A DNA stretch of 64,000 nucleotides, from the NCBI GenBank assembly GCA_945904015.1, contig CAMDPK010000014.1:1-64000 (forward strand). The letters run 5' to 3'. Both the position numbers and the translations under genes were made by a program. Below, piece by piece: positions 53,266-62,400 of the stretch. Source of the stretch: Candidatus Kuenenia stuttgartensis (GTDB lineage Bacteria; Planctomycetota; Planctomycetia; Planctomycetales; Planctomycetaceae). The notes below the pieces were generated by a model. That model searched no databases, had not been told where the DNA came from, and worked only from the letters and a program-made list of their open reading frames with translations. Positions within the stretch are counted from its first letter, which is position 1; each line of letters starts with the position of its first letter.

Positions 53266-56200
53266 ATGTCGTTTCAATCTTGGTTGCGAACACTTCGCGT
53301 GCAGCTTGCGCTCCCCAAGACTGTTCGTCGTGTGAAGGCGGGTGCTCCGCGAGCGATGCAACTGGCCGAGCCGCTCGAACCGCGCTGCTTGTTGGCGGTC
53401 ACGCCGATTCTGATCAACAGCACCGAGTTGCTCGTGCAGCTCGGGTCGAGCGACAGCGTTGTGATCCAAGCTGATTCCGCAGGCAAACTCGAAGTCTTGT
53501 CGAGCGGCTTGGTCGTGAACGGGAATCCCGACATCCTCGCGGCGAGCATCACCTCGATCATGGTCATGGGTGGCGATGGCTCGAACCGCATCGACCTGAC
53601 GGGAGTGACGACAGCGGCCTTCGATATTGCGCTGACGATCACCGTCAGCGGTGGCGATGGCAACGACACGATTCTCGGCAGCGAATTCGCCGACAGCCTC
53701 GTCGGCGGCAATGGAGCCGACTCGATCACCGGTGGTCTGGACGACGACTCGCTCGACGGCAGCAACGGCAACGACACGCTCAGCGGTGGAGTCGGCGACG
53801 ATTCGCTGCTCGGCGGTGACGGAGCCGACTCGATCAACGGTGACGTCGGCAACGACACGGTCATCGCCGGCAACGGTGCCGACAACGTCTCTGGCGGCGA
53901 CGGCACCGACTCGCTCAACGGCGGTGACGGCAGCGACACGCTCAGCGGTGATGCGGACAACGACACGCTCAACGGCGACAACGGCAACGACTCGTTGCTG
54001 GGTGGTGCCGACAACGATTCGATTCTTGGCGGCACCGGCAACGACACCGCTTCCGGTGGCGATGGCATCGACACGCTCAACGGCGGAGTGGACAACGACT
54101 CCATGAACGGCGACGCGGGAACTGACAGCATCGATGGCGAACTGGGCAACGATTTCCTCGGCGGCGGCACCGAGAATGACACGCTCAACGCTGGTTCGGG
54201 CAACGACACGGTCAACGGCGACGCCGGAAACGACTTGCTGTTTGGCGGTGCCGGCAACGATTCGATCGTGGGAGGATTGGACGACGACACCGCGATTGGT
54301 CAAGCCGGCAACGACACCATCGTCGGCGGCGGCGGAGTCGATTCGCTCGACGGCGGTGCCGGCAACGATCTGATCTCCAGCCAGAACAATGCTGTGGGCA
54401 TTCTCATCAACGATGCCACGATCGCCGAGGGGGACACCGGCACGGTCAACGCGATCTTCACGGTTGGCCTGACGATTGTCCCCACGCAAACGGTGACGGT
54501 TACCTTCGCCGTCGTCGGCGGCACGGCAGTGAGCGGAGTGGATTTTTCGATACCGACCAGTACCACGGTGACGTTCCTGCCGGGAGTCACGACGCAAACG
54601 ATCTCGGTGCCGATCATCGGTGACACAACACCTGAGGCGACCGAATCGTTCTTGGTCACGCTGTCGAACGCGGTCAACGCGACGATTGTCGACAATCAAG
54701 GACTCGGCACGATTACCGACGTCGATGCGCCTGTTGGCGTCACGCTTGCTGCGGGAACCAACGTCAATGCGAGTCGGCTGGCCGGGAGTCAGACCGAGGT
54801 TCACATTGCGGTCAACCCCACCAATCCGCTCAACGTGGTGGCGATGGCGAACGGTGGCACGACGGACGCGACGGCAGAGTTCATCGCGAATTCGTTTGAC
54901 GGTGGCATCACGTGGACAATTCGCTCGCTGTCTGCCGCTCAGGATGGCGTGACAGCGACCGGAGTGGCTCGCCGCTTTGATGGCGCGGCCGCCTTTGATC
55001 GATTTGGAAATCTCCATGTGGTTTACATGGCTGATCCCGACGCGGCGGCGTTCAATCGAACTCATGCCATCATTCACTCAGTCAGCATTGATGGAGGAAC
55101 GACTTTTTCGGCAGCGAATACCCAGATCCTCGACTCGCTGAGCGCGGGCAACGATAAGCCCTGGCTCGCGACTGGACCCGATGCGGCGAATCCGGCGAAC
55201 GAAGCCGTTTATGTGACGTATTTGGAGAATTCGTCGACAATGGTCATTCAAGGCGCGTCCGTGACGGGACTTGGAGCCGTCGGCGCATTTACGGCCCCCG
55301 TCACATTCAGCGCGTTACCTAATTACGCTGTGCCTGCCGTTGGTCCCAATGGAGAGGTTGTCATTACCTGGCAGAATCCGGCTGGTGGCCAGGGACCAGG
55401 AAATCTTTTGTTCGATCGTGATCTGAATGGCTTGGTCGGCGGATTGACGTTTGGAGCAGACACGGTGATCTCGACCTCGAATTTCGGCGGCTTCGACTAC
55501 ATTCCGGCCACGCCTGATCGCTCGGCATTCGCCAGTCCCTACTTGGCTTATGACCTCAGCAATGGCATTTACCGCGGCCGGCTGTACGCCGCGTATGCCG
55601 AAGAAATCATCGACGAGAGCAATAACTCGGACATCGAGCTGAGGTTTTCCGACGACAACGGCACGACCTGGAGCGCCCCAATTCGAGTCAACGATGACGC
55701 AACGACCAACAGCCAATTCTTTCAGAACATCAGCGTGGACCCAGCCACTGGTCACGTTTTTTTGAGCTGGTATGACGCTCGAAACGATGTCGGTGTCGGT
55801 GGCATCGACTCCGATGGCGCCGTCAACACGGACGTGCAGATCTTCACGTCGGCCAGCATCGACGGTGGTCAGTCATTTGCTCCCAACGTTCTGGTCAGCG
55901 CAGGGGCATCGAACCAAGCTCGCGATACCAATAACCCCAATGATTTTGGGGACTATGCGGGACTGGCGGCGTTCAACGACGTCGTCTATGTCGTTTGGGC
56001 GGACAACTCAAACTCGACCGGCGACAACCCCGGCGGAACCGCGTCGTTCGACGTTTACACTTCGCGCGTCGTGGCCACAGTCACCACATCCGGTGGTCCT
56101 GGTGGAGGCAGCGTCGGTACGGCATTGCCCTCGACAATTGACACGGGGGACACACTGCTGGGGGGCGACGGCAACGACACGCTCCTCGGAGGTAACGGCA

Positions 56201-57498
56201 CTGATTTTCTCAACGGCATGGCAGGGAACGATTCGCTGGTTGGCGGGCTTGGAAACGATTTGATTCTGGGCGGAGCGGGAGTCGATTCGATTGACGGCAG
56301 CGGCGGCGACGACTTGCTCGATGGGCAGTCGGGCAACGACTTGGTGAATGGTGGCGACGGTTCAGACACATTCGTCTGGAATGGAGCCGGCGACGGCGTG
56401 GACACGCTGTCCAGCTTGTCCGGTTACGACCGCGTTCGCGTGCAAGGCACAGGCGTGGCGAACAACTTCGTCGTGTCGCAGGCCAATGGACAGTTGCGGA
56501 TCACGGACGGGACGGCCGTGCTCAACGTCTCGCAGGTCATTCAAGTCGTGGACATTCTGGCGGGAGGCGGAGACGACACGATTACGATCAACGCGCTTGA
56601 CCGAGTGCTCACGGCGACGCTGCTGACGGTCAATGGCGGTGACGGCAACGACACGATCAACTCGACCGGCGCGAACATCGGGCTGATGCGAGTGTCGCTG
56701 ATCGGCGGACTTGGCGACGATTCTCTGATCGGCAGCGCCGGCGTTGATTCGCTCGACGGCGGCGACGGGAACGATTTGCTGGATGGTCAAGGCGGCAACG
56801 ATCTGATCTTCGGCAGACTAGGTGACGACGCGATTCTCGGTGGAGCCGGCAACGACCGCATCTTCGCCGGAGTTGGCAGCGACAATATCGACGCCGGAGC
56901 GGGCGACGACTCCGTGATCGGTGACTTGGGAACGGACACGATCAACGGGGGCGATGGCAACGACACGCTCGACGGCGGCGACGGGGCGGACACGATCAAT
57001 GGCGGATCGGGCAACGATTCGATTCTCGGTGGCAACGAGGCCGACGATCTCAACGGCAGCACCGGCAACGACACGGTTCGCGGCGGTGGCAGCGACGACA
57101 CGATCACCGGCGAGAACGGCAACGACAAGCTCTACGGCGACGACGGCAACGATTCGATTTTGGGCCAGGATGGTGACGACACGATCAACGGCGGTGACGG
57201 CGACGACACGCTCGATGCCGGTATTGGCAATGACTTGATCGGCGGCGGCAACGGCGACGATCTCATGAACGGAGCCGCTGGCAACGACACGCTCACGGGC
57301 GGCGACGGCAACGACACGCTGGCCGGTGGTGCGGGCAGAGACGTGTTGCTCGGCGATGAAGGGGACGACTCGCTCAACGGCCAGGGCAGCACTGACATCA
57401 TCAACCCCGGCGAAGGCAGCGACACGGTGTTGGATCCGATCAGCGAGATCGACATGACCTTCGTACTATCGGCCGCACTGTTGGCCGCATTGGCCTAG
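53266..57498 (+). CDS. LEPR-XLL surface protein with RTX, Calx-beta and propeller
   Basis: A 1410-residue predicted extracellular protein. It has no ordinary signal peptide; residues 1-36 are basic (SWLRTLRVQLALPKTVRRVK) and lead to EPLEPRCLLAVTP, the LEPR-XLL motif found at the start of many planctomycete surface proteins. Then follow an RTX block of calcium-binding GGxGxDxLx nonapeptides (about 125-375), a Calx-beta domain (about 377-487: TIAEGDTGTVNAIFTV, VDFSIPTSTTVTF), a BNR/sialidase-like propeller (about 500-940, with SFDGGITW, SIDGGTTF, SDDNGTTWSAPI and SIDGGQSF Asp-boxes), and a second RTX block to about 1385. It is one of two tandem paralogues. Likely a calcium-dependent adhesin or matrix protein; an enzyme is not excluded. 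Confidence 0.88.
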   Translation: MSFQSWLRTLRVQLALPKTVRRVKAGAPRAMQLAEPLEPRCLLAVTPILINSTELLVQLGSSDSVVIQADSAGKLEVLSSGLVVNGNPDILAASITSIMVMGGDGSNRIDLTGVTTAAFDIALTITVSGGDGNDTILGSEFADSLVGGNGADSITGGLDDDSLDGSNGNDTLSGGVGDDSLLGGDGADSINGDVGNDTVIAGNGADNVSGGDGTDSLNGGDGSDTLSGDADNDTLNGDNGNDSLLGGADNDSILGGTGNDTASGGDGIDTLNGGVDNDSMNGDAGTDSIDGELGNDFLGGGTENDTLNAGSGNDTVNGDAGNDLLFGGAGNDSIVGGLDDDTAIGQAGNDTIVGGGGVDSLDGGAGNDLISSQNNAVGILINDATIAEGDTGTVNAIFTVGLTIVPTQTVTVTFAVVGGTAVSGVDFSIPTSTTVTFLPGVTTQTISVPIIGDTTPEATESFLVTLSNAVNATIVDNQGLGTITDVDAPVGVTLAAGTNVNASRLAGSQTEVHIAVNPTNPLNVVAMANGGTTDATAEFIANSFDGGITWTIRSLSAAQDGVTATGVARRFDGAAAFDRFGNLHVVYMADPDAAAFNRTHAIIHSVSIDGGTTFSAANTQILDSLSAGNDKPWLATGPDAANPANEAVYVTYLENSSTMVIQGASVTGLGAVGAFTAPVTFSALPNYAVPAVGPNGEVVITWQNPAGGQGPGNLLFDRDLNGLVGGLTFGADTVISTSNFGGFDYIPATPDRSAFASPYLAYDLSNGIYRGRLYAAYAEEIIDESNNSDIELRFSDDNGTTWSAPIRVNDDATTNSQFFQNISVDPATGHVFLSWYDARNDVGVGGIDSDGAVNTDVQIFTSASIDGGQSFAPNVLVSAGASNQARDTNNPNDFGDYAGLAAFNDVVYVVWADNSNSTGDNPGGTASFDVYTSRVVATVTTSGGPGGGSVGTALPSTIDTGDTLLGGDGNDTLLGGNGTDFLNGMAGNDSLVGGLGNDLILGGAGVDSIDGSGGDDLLDGQSGNDLVNGGDGSDTFVWNGAGDGVDTLSSLSGYDRVRVQGTGVANNFVVSQANGQLRITDGTAVLNVSQVIQVVDILAGGGDDTITINALDRVLTATLLTVNGGDGNDTINSTGANIGLMRVSLIGGLGDDSLIGSAGVDSLDGGDGNDLLDGQGGNDLIFGRLGDDAILGGAGNDRIFAGVGSDNIDAGAGDDSVIGDLGTDTINGGDGNDTLDGGDGADTINGGSGNDSILGGNEADDLNGSTGNDTVRGGGSDDTITGENGNDKLYGDDGNDSILGQDGDDTINGGDGDDTLDAGIGNDLIGGGNGDDLMNGAAGNDTLTGGDGNDTLAGGAGRDVLLGDEGDDSLNGQGSTDIINPGEGSDTVLDPISEIDMTFVLSAALLAALA

Positions 57499-57513
57499 AA
57501 ACAGTTGCAGAAC

Positions 57514-57581
57514 CTAGCACGACGCGCGAGCGAGTGGCCAAAACATCGGAAATAGAACCACTCGCTCGCGCGTCGTGCTGG
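57514..57581. repeat. REP/BIME-like element after surface protein 1
   Basis: Exact or near-exact inverted 24-base arms 57514-57537 and 57558-57581 (gacgcgcgagcgagtgg core) with CTAG foot on the left. The second copy has its counterpart at 63721-63780 at the same distance from the stop, so the element was part of the duplicated unit. Confidence 0.85.
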
Positions 57582-57660
57582 TTTTGAAGATCATCTGTCG
57601 CCTTGTTGTCACGCTTCCCAAGCACGAACAACCATGTGTTGGGATTGAGCGACGACTGAG

Positions 57661-58896
57661 TTACTTGTCGTCGAGGATCGCGAGCGTCTCGAACTTCTTG
57701 CCTTCGAGCAGTTCGAGGCTCGCGCCGCCGCCGGTGCTCAGGTGTGTGACTTTGTCGGCGAAGCCCATTTGCTCGATGGCCGCCGCGCTGTCACCGCCGC
57801 CGATGATGCTGATCGCGGAGGAGTCGGCAATCGCTTGAGCGACCGCCCGTGTGCCGGCGTCGAATGGCGGCAGTTCGAACGCACCCATCGGGCCGTTCCA
57901 GATCACGGTCTTGGCGGAATTCAAAATGCCCACGTATCGCCGAATCGTGCCAGGCCCGATGTCGAGACCTTCGAAGGTGTCGGGCAGTTCGCCGAAGGGG
58001 AAGACCTTCGTCTTGCTTGGATCGGCGGAGTACGTGTCCCAATCGAAGCCGTCGAAGGCGTTGTTGTCGATTGGCAACACGATCTTGGCGGACCCCTCGG
58101 CCAGCAGTTTTTTGGCGAGCGGCACGTCTTCGGACTTGGCATAGCTCTTGCCGATCTTCAGTCCCTTGGCGAGTGCGAATGTGTAGGCCATCGCTCCGCC
58201 GATCAGGATTTGATCGCACTTCGGCAACAGATTTTGGATGACCCCGATTTTGTCGCTGACTTTCTTGCCTCCCAGGATCGCGACGAACGGCCGTGCCGGA
58301 TTCGCGACCGCTTCTTCGAGGTACTTCACTTCCTTCTCGACGAGAAAGCCCATGACCTTGGGCTTGCCGGTCATCGCTTTTGGGACGTTGTACATCGAGG
58401 CGTTTTCGGCGCGGTGACAAGTTCCAAAGGCGTCATTGCAGTAGACGTCGCCGAACGGAGCGAGGGCGTTGAAGTACGCGGGATCATTGGCTTGGCCCGT
58501 CTTCTTTTTGAGGGCCTTTTCGTCCTCGCCGGCATTGAAGCGGACGTTTTCCAGCAGCAGCACGCTGCCGTTCGCCAGCGACTGGACCTTCGCTTGAGCG
58601 TCCGGGCCGACGGTGTCGGTGGCGAACGTGACCGGTCGGTCGAGCAATTCCGCGAGTCGCGCGGCGACGGGTTTCAGGCTGAATTCCGGTTCCGGGCCTT
58701 TGCCTTCGGGACGGCCGAGATGGCTCATCAGGATGACTCGGCCGCCACGGTCGAGGACCGATTGAATGGTCGGGATCGCCATGCGGATGCGCAGGTCGTC
58801 GGTAATCGTCTGGCCGTCGAGCGGCACGTTGAAATCGACTCGGATGAGCACGGCTTTGTCGCGGACATCGACGTCGGCGATGGTTTTCTTGGGCAT
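57661..58896 (-). CDS. pgk: Phosphoglycerate kinase
   Basis: A 411-residue glycolytic kinase transferring phosphate between 1,3-bisphosphoglycerate and ADP. Motifs are [13 protein letters not shown], the [21 protein letters not shown] substrate loop, [12 protein letters not shown], the [11 protein letters not shown] stretch, [14 protein letters not shown], and the C-terminal nucleotide part [20 protein letters not shown] and [16 protein letters not shown]. Length is normal. It is the intact copy of a duplicated gene; the other is reduced to a remnant at 52520-52662. It is divergent from surface protein 2 and its 3' end abuts the 3' flank of the first duplicated unit. A GTAG palindrome lies 12 bases upstream of the start. 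Confidence 0.97.
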   Translation of the reverse strand: MPKKTIADVDVRDKAVLIRVDFNVPLDGQTITDDLRIRMAIPTIQSVLDRGGRVILMSHLGRPEGKGPEPEFSLKPVAARLAELLDRPVTFATDTVGPDAQAKVQSLANGSVLLLENVRFNAGEDEKALKKKTGQANDPAYFNALAPFGDVYCNDAFGTCHRAENASMYNVPKAMTGKPKVMGFLVEKEVKYLEEAVANPARPFVAILGGKKVSDKIGVIQNLLPKCDQILIGGAMAYTFALAKGLKIGKSYAKSEDVPLAKKLLAEGSAKIVLPIDNNAFDGFDWDTYSADPSKTKVFPFGELPDTFEGLDIGPGTIRRYVGILNSAKTVIWNGPMGAFELPPFDAGTRAVAQAIADSSAISIIGGGDSAAAIEQMGFADKVTHLSTGGGASLELLEGKKFETLAILDDK

Positions 58897-58908
58897 GTTG
58901 GTTCCTTC

Positions 58909-58990
58909 GTAGGTTGGGACTCCGTCCCGACACCTCCGCGAACGGCGTCGACTCTTCCCAGAAGAGGGTCGGGACGGAGTCCCAACCTAC
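58909..58990. repeat. REP/BIME-like element, family gttgggactccgtcccgac
   Basis: Exact inverted 23-base arms 58909-58931 and 58968-58990 with GTAG feet and inner hairpin GGGAC-tcc-GTCCC. It sits 12 bases upstream of the pgk start, i.e. in the 5' leader or promoter. Confidence 0.9.
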
Positions 58991-59310
58991 GGATGGCGTG
59001 GCGATGGGTGAAATTGTTGGGGATGTTCCGGTTGGACGGGCGTCGGAATGTGGCACAACCGGTACGGAAACTCAACGGAGCACAATCGGCACATCGCGCA
59101 CCTTCGGCAGATCGTGATTGTCCGGCTGTGTGCTTTTCGACGATTACTCGCGCGGCAATCGACAAACGGAATGCAGCAGTCGCGGCGGTCCTACCTCGCT
59201 TGCGAATCAAAGAGCTTTCCGGCGAGCAATCGTGAGAAACCGGATTCCTCGTCACGACACGTCGTCAGCGTCACGAGCGTTGCAGTCGATGTACGAGACA
59301 CCCCTTGTTC

Positions 59311-59363
59311 GTAGGTTGGGATTCCATCCCGACCACTCCCGTCGGGACAGAGTCCCAACCTAC
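59311..59363. repeat. REP/BIME-like element, second member of gttgggactccgtcccgac family
   Basis: Arms 59311-59333 and 59341-59363, inverted with a few mismatches (attccatccc versus actccgtccc), GTAG feet. The loop is only seven bases. The corresponding place in the first duplicated copy (about 53065-53130) lacks it. Confidence 0.88.
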
Positions 59364-59436
59364 GAACGGTGCCGCACTGACGAATCAAGGACGTCGGTGT
59401 GAGCGTTGTGGGGCGACACCTTCGATTGCCCATTTC

Positions 59437-59460
59437 GTCAGCCTGGAAAGGCTGGCGTAC
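59437..59460. repeat. Degenerate single REP-like arm before surface protein 2
   Basis: GTCAGCC-tggaaa-GGCTGGC followed by GTAC, a decayed copy of the arm at 53218-53241 at the same distance from the start codon. Confidence 0.65.
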
Positions 59461-59484
59461 TTCAGCCAACGGAAGCCCAGCCCC

Positions 59485-62400
59485 ATGTCGCTTCAATCTT
59501 GGTTACGGTCGCTTCGTGCGCAGTGTGCGCTCCCCAGGACCGCTCGTCGCGTGAAGGCGGATGTTCCGCGAGCGATGCAATTGGCCGAGCAGCTCGAATC
59601 GCGCTGCTTGTTGGCGGTCACGCCGATTTTGGTCAACGGCACCGAGTTGCTCGTGCAGCTTGAGGCGAGCGACAGCGTCGTGATCCAAGCCGACTCCGCA
59701 GGCAAACTGGAAGTGCTGTCGAGCGGTTTGGTCGTGAACGGGAATCCCGACATTCTCACGGCGGATATTACCTCGATCATGGTCACGGGTGGCGACGGTC
59801 CGAATCGGATCGACCTGACCGGAGTTACGACGACCAATTTCGATGTCGCGTTGACGATCACCGTCAACGGCGGCGATGGCGGCGACACGATTTTCGGCAG
59901 CGATTTCGCCGACAGCCTCGTGGGCGGCAACGGAGCCGACTCGATCACGGGTGCTCTGGCCGACGACACGCTCGACGGGAGCAACGGCAACGACACGATC
60001 AGCGGCGGAATCGGCGACGATTCGATTCTTGGCGGCGACGGAGCCGATTCGATTCACGGTGACGCGGGAGACGACACTGTTGTCGCTGGCAACGGAGCCG
60101 ACCAAGTCTTCGGAGACGCTGGACTCGACTCACTCAGTGGTGGCGACGGCAGCGACACGCTCAGCGGCGACGCAGACAATGACACGCTCAGCGGCGACAA
60201 CGGCAACGATTCATTGCTGGGTGGTGCTGATAACGATTCGGCTTTCGGTGGCACCGGTAACGATACCGTGTCCGGCGGCGACGGGATCGACACGCTCAGC
60301 GGTGGAGCCGACAACGACTCGATGAACGGCGACGCGGGAACCGACAGTGTCGACGGTGATTCGGGAAACGATGTCCTCAACGGCGGTACCGAGAGTGACA
60401 CGATCAACGCCGGTTCGGGCAACGACACGGTCAACGGCGACGCTGGAAACGACTTGCTGTTTGGCGGTGCCGGCAACGATTCGCTTGTGGGAGGATTGGA
60501 CGACGACACCGCGCTCGGCCAATCGGGCAATGACACCCTCGTCGGCGACGGCGGAGTCGATTCGCTGGACGGCGGTGCCGGCAACGATCTGATTTCCAGT
60601 CAGAGCACCGTCGTGGGAATTCTCATCAACGATGTCTCGATTTCTGAGGGGGATGTCGGCACGGTCAACGCGATGTTCACCGTCGGTCTGACCCTTGTTT
60701 CCACACAAACGGTGACGGTGACCTTCACGGTAACGGGCGGCACGGCGATCAGCGGGACCGATTTCTTGATCCCAGCGACCACGACGGTGGTCTTCCAGCC
60801 CAACGTCACGACACAAACGATCTTGGTGCCGATCGTCGGCGACACACTCACCGAGCTATCCGAAACGTTTTTTGTCACGTTGTCGAATGCGGTCAATGCG
60901 ACGATCATCGACAATCAAGGGCAGGGGACAATCACCGACGCTGACGTCCCCGCGAGTGCAACGTTGACGCCCGGACCGAACGTCAACGTCCAGAACCTGC
61001 CCGGTTTCCAGAGCGAAGTGTCGATCGCGGTGAACCCGACGAATCCGCAGAATCTCGTGGCCGGCTCCAATGACCCGTCCAGCCTTGTGATGAATGCGTA
61101 CTTTTCGACCGATGGTGGCGCGAGTTGGCAATTCCGACCGCTGCCGCTCACGGTGGGTGGGACGACATTTTTTGGCGCGTCCGACCCGGTAGTTGTCTTT
61201 GACCGGCAGGGCGTCGCGTTCTTTGCCTACGAGATGTTCACTCTCCGCAACGGTCAGCCCGATCCCTCTTCATTAGCCAACGTGATGGCTCGATCGGTGG
61301 ATGGCGGCAACACCTGGACCGCGGTCTTGGTGACACCGGTCGGCTCAGGTGATGACAAGGAATGGATTGCGATTGGACCCGATCCCACGAATCTGTCCGT
61401 CGACCGGTATTACTACACCTGGCATCGAGGAAATGTGGTCTTCATCTCGACTTCGTCGGACGGCATCACCTGGAGTACTCCGCTGCAAGTCGTCGCCGGC
61501 CAGGCAAGAACCAATATCGACCCGCATGTCGCCGTTGGACCCGCCGGTGAGGTGTACCTGGTTTGGGAGGATTTCGGCACAGCAGGTGTGAATCAAATCA
61601 CCTTGGCCGTGTCACTTGATGGCGGTCTGACGTTCGGTGCGCCGCAAGTCATTGCGACGACGAACCTCAATCCATTCTTCGATCCCGGCAGTCCACTCTC
61701 GCCTCCGAACAATAATTTCGGGGTTCGGCGGTATGTGATCCCAGCCCAGCCGACGCGAGGCATTGGGGCCGCTCTTTCCATCGAAGCCGATCAAAGCAAT
61801 GGACCAAACCGAGGGCGCGTTTATGTCAGCTTCACCGACCAGGCCGACCTGGACGGAAACCCGCTGACAAGCCACGACAACACCGATGTGTTCGTCATCC
61901 AGTCGTCAAATCAAGGTACGAATTGGACTGCGGGAGTTCGTGTGAACGACGACGCGACCACCGCCAGCCAGTTTTTCCCGGCTTTGGCAATTGATCCCAC
62001 CAACGGCCTGGTCTCATTGTCCTGGTACGACGCGCGCAATGATGTGGCGAATAACCAGAGGGTTGAGACCTTCATGACGACTTCGATCGACGGTGGTGTC
62101 ACGTTTGTGCCGAACGTTCGAGTGGCTTCCGCCCAATCCGATCAATCGACGGCGAACGCGAACGCTGATCCCAACCAGTATGGCGACTACTCCGGATTGG
62201 CAGTCTTCAACAATATTGCGCATCCGGTTTGGTCTGACAGTCGCGTCCGAGCGAACCCGGATGTGTTCACCGCTGCGGTCACGATCGCGGTCACGAGCAG
62301 CGGTGGTCCTGGCGGTGTCAACGTCGGCACGTCATTGCCATCGACCGTCGATTTGGGAGACACGCTCATCGGAGGTGACGGCAACGACACGATCGTCGGA

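Larger units (their letters stand above)
58897..59484. other. Divergent region between pgk and surface protein 2
   Basis: About 590 bases without a gene, homologous in patches to 52663-53265. Two GTTGGGACTCC-type palindromes interrupt it (58909-58990 and 59311-59363) and are absent from the first copy. The promoters of pgk and of the surface protein gene must be here; no clear boxes were recognised. Confidence 0.7.

Noticed and set aside
53640-54380. A CRISPR-like impression from dense short repeats
   Set aside because: The periodicity is 27 bases in frame with the GGxGxD nonapeptide code; no constant direct repeats with unique spacers occur.
53215-55077. A 620-codon minus-strand open frame antisense to surface protein 1, with similar ones antisense to surface protein 2
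   Set aside because: The antisense frames exist because the nonapeptide repeat uses a strict periodic codon pattern; their translations are low-complexity Val/Arg/Asp or Ser/Pro repeats with no domain.
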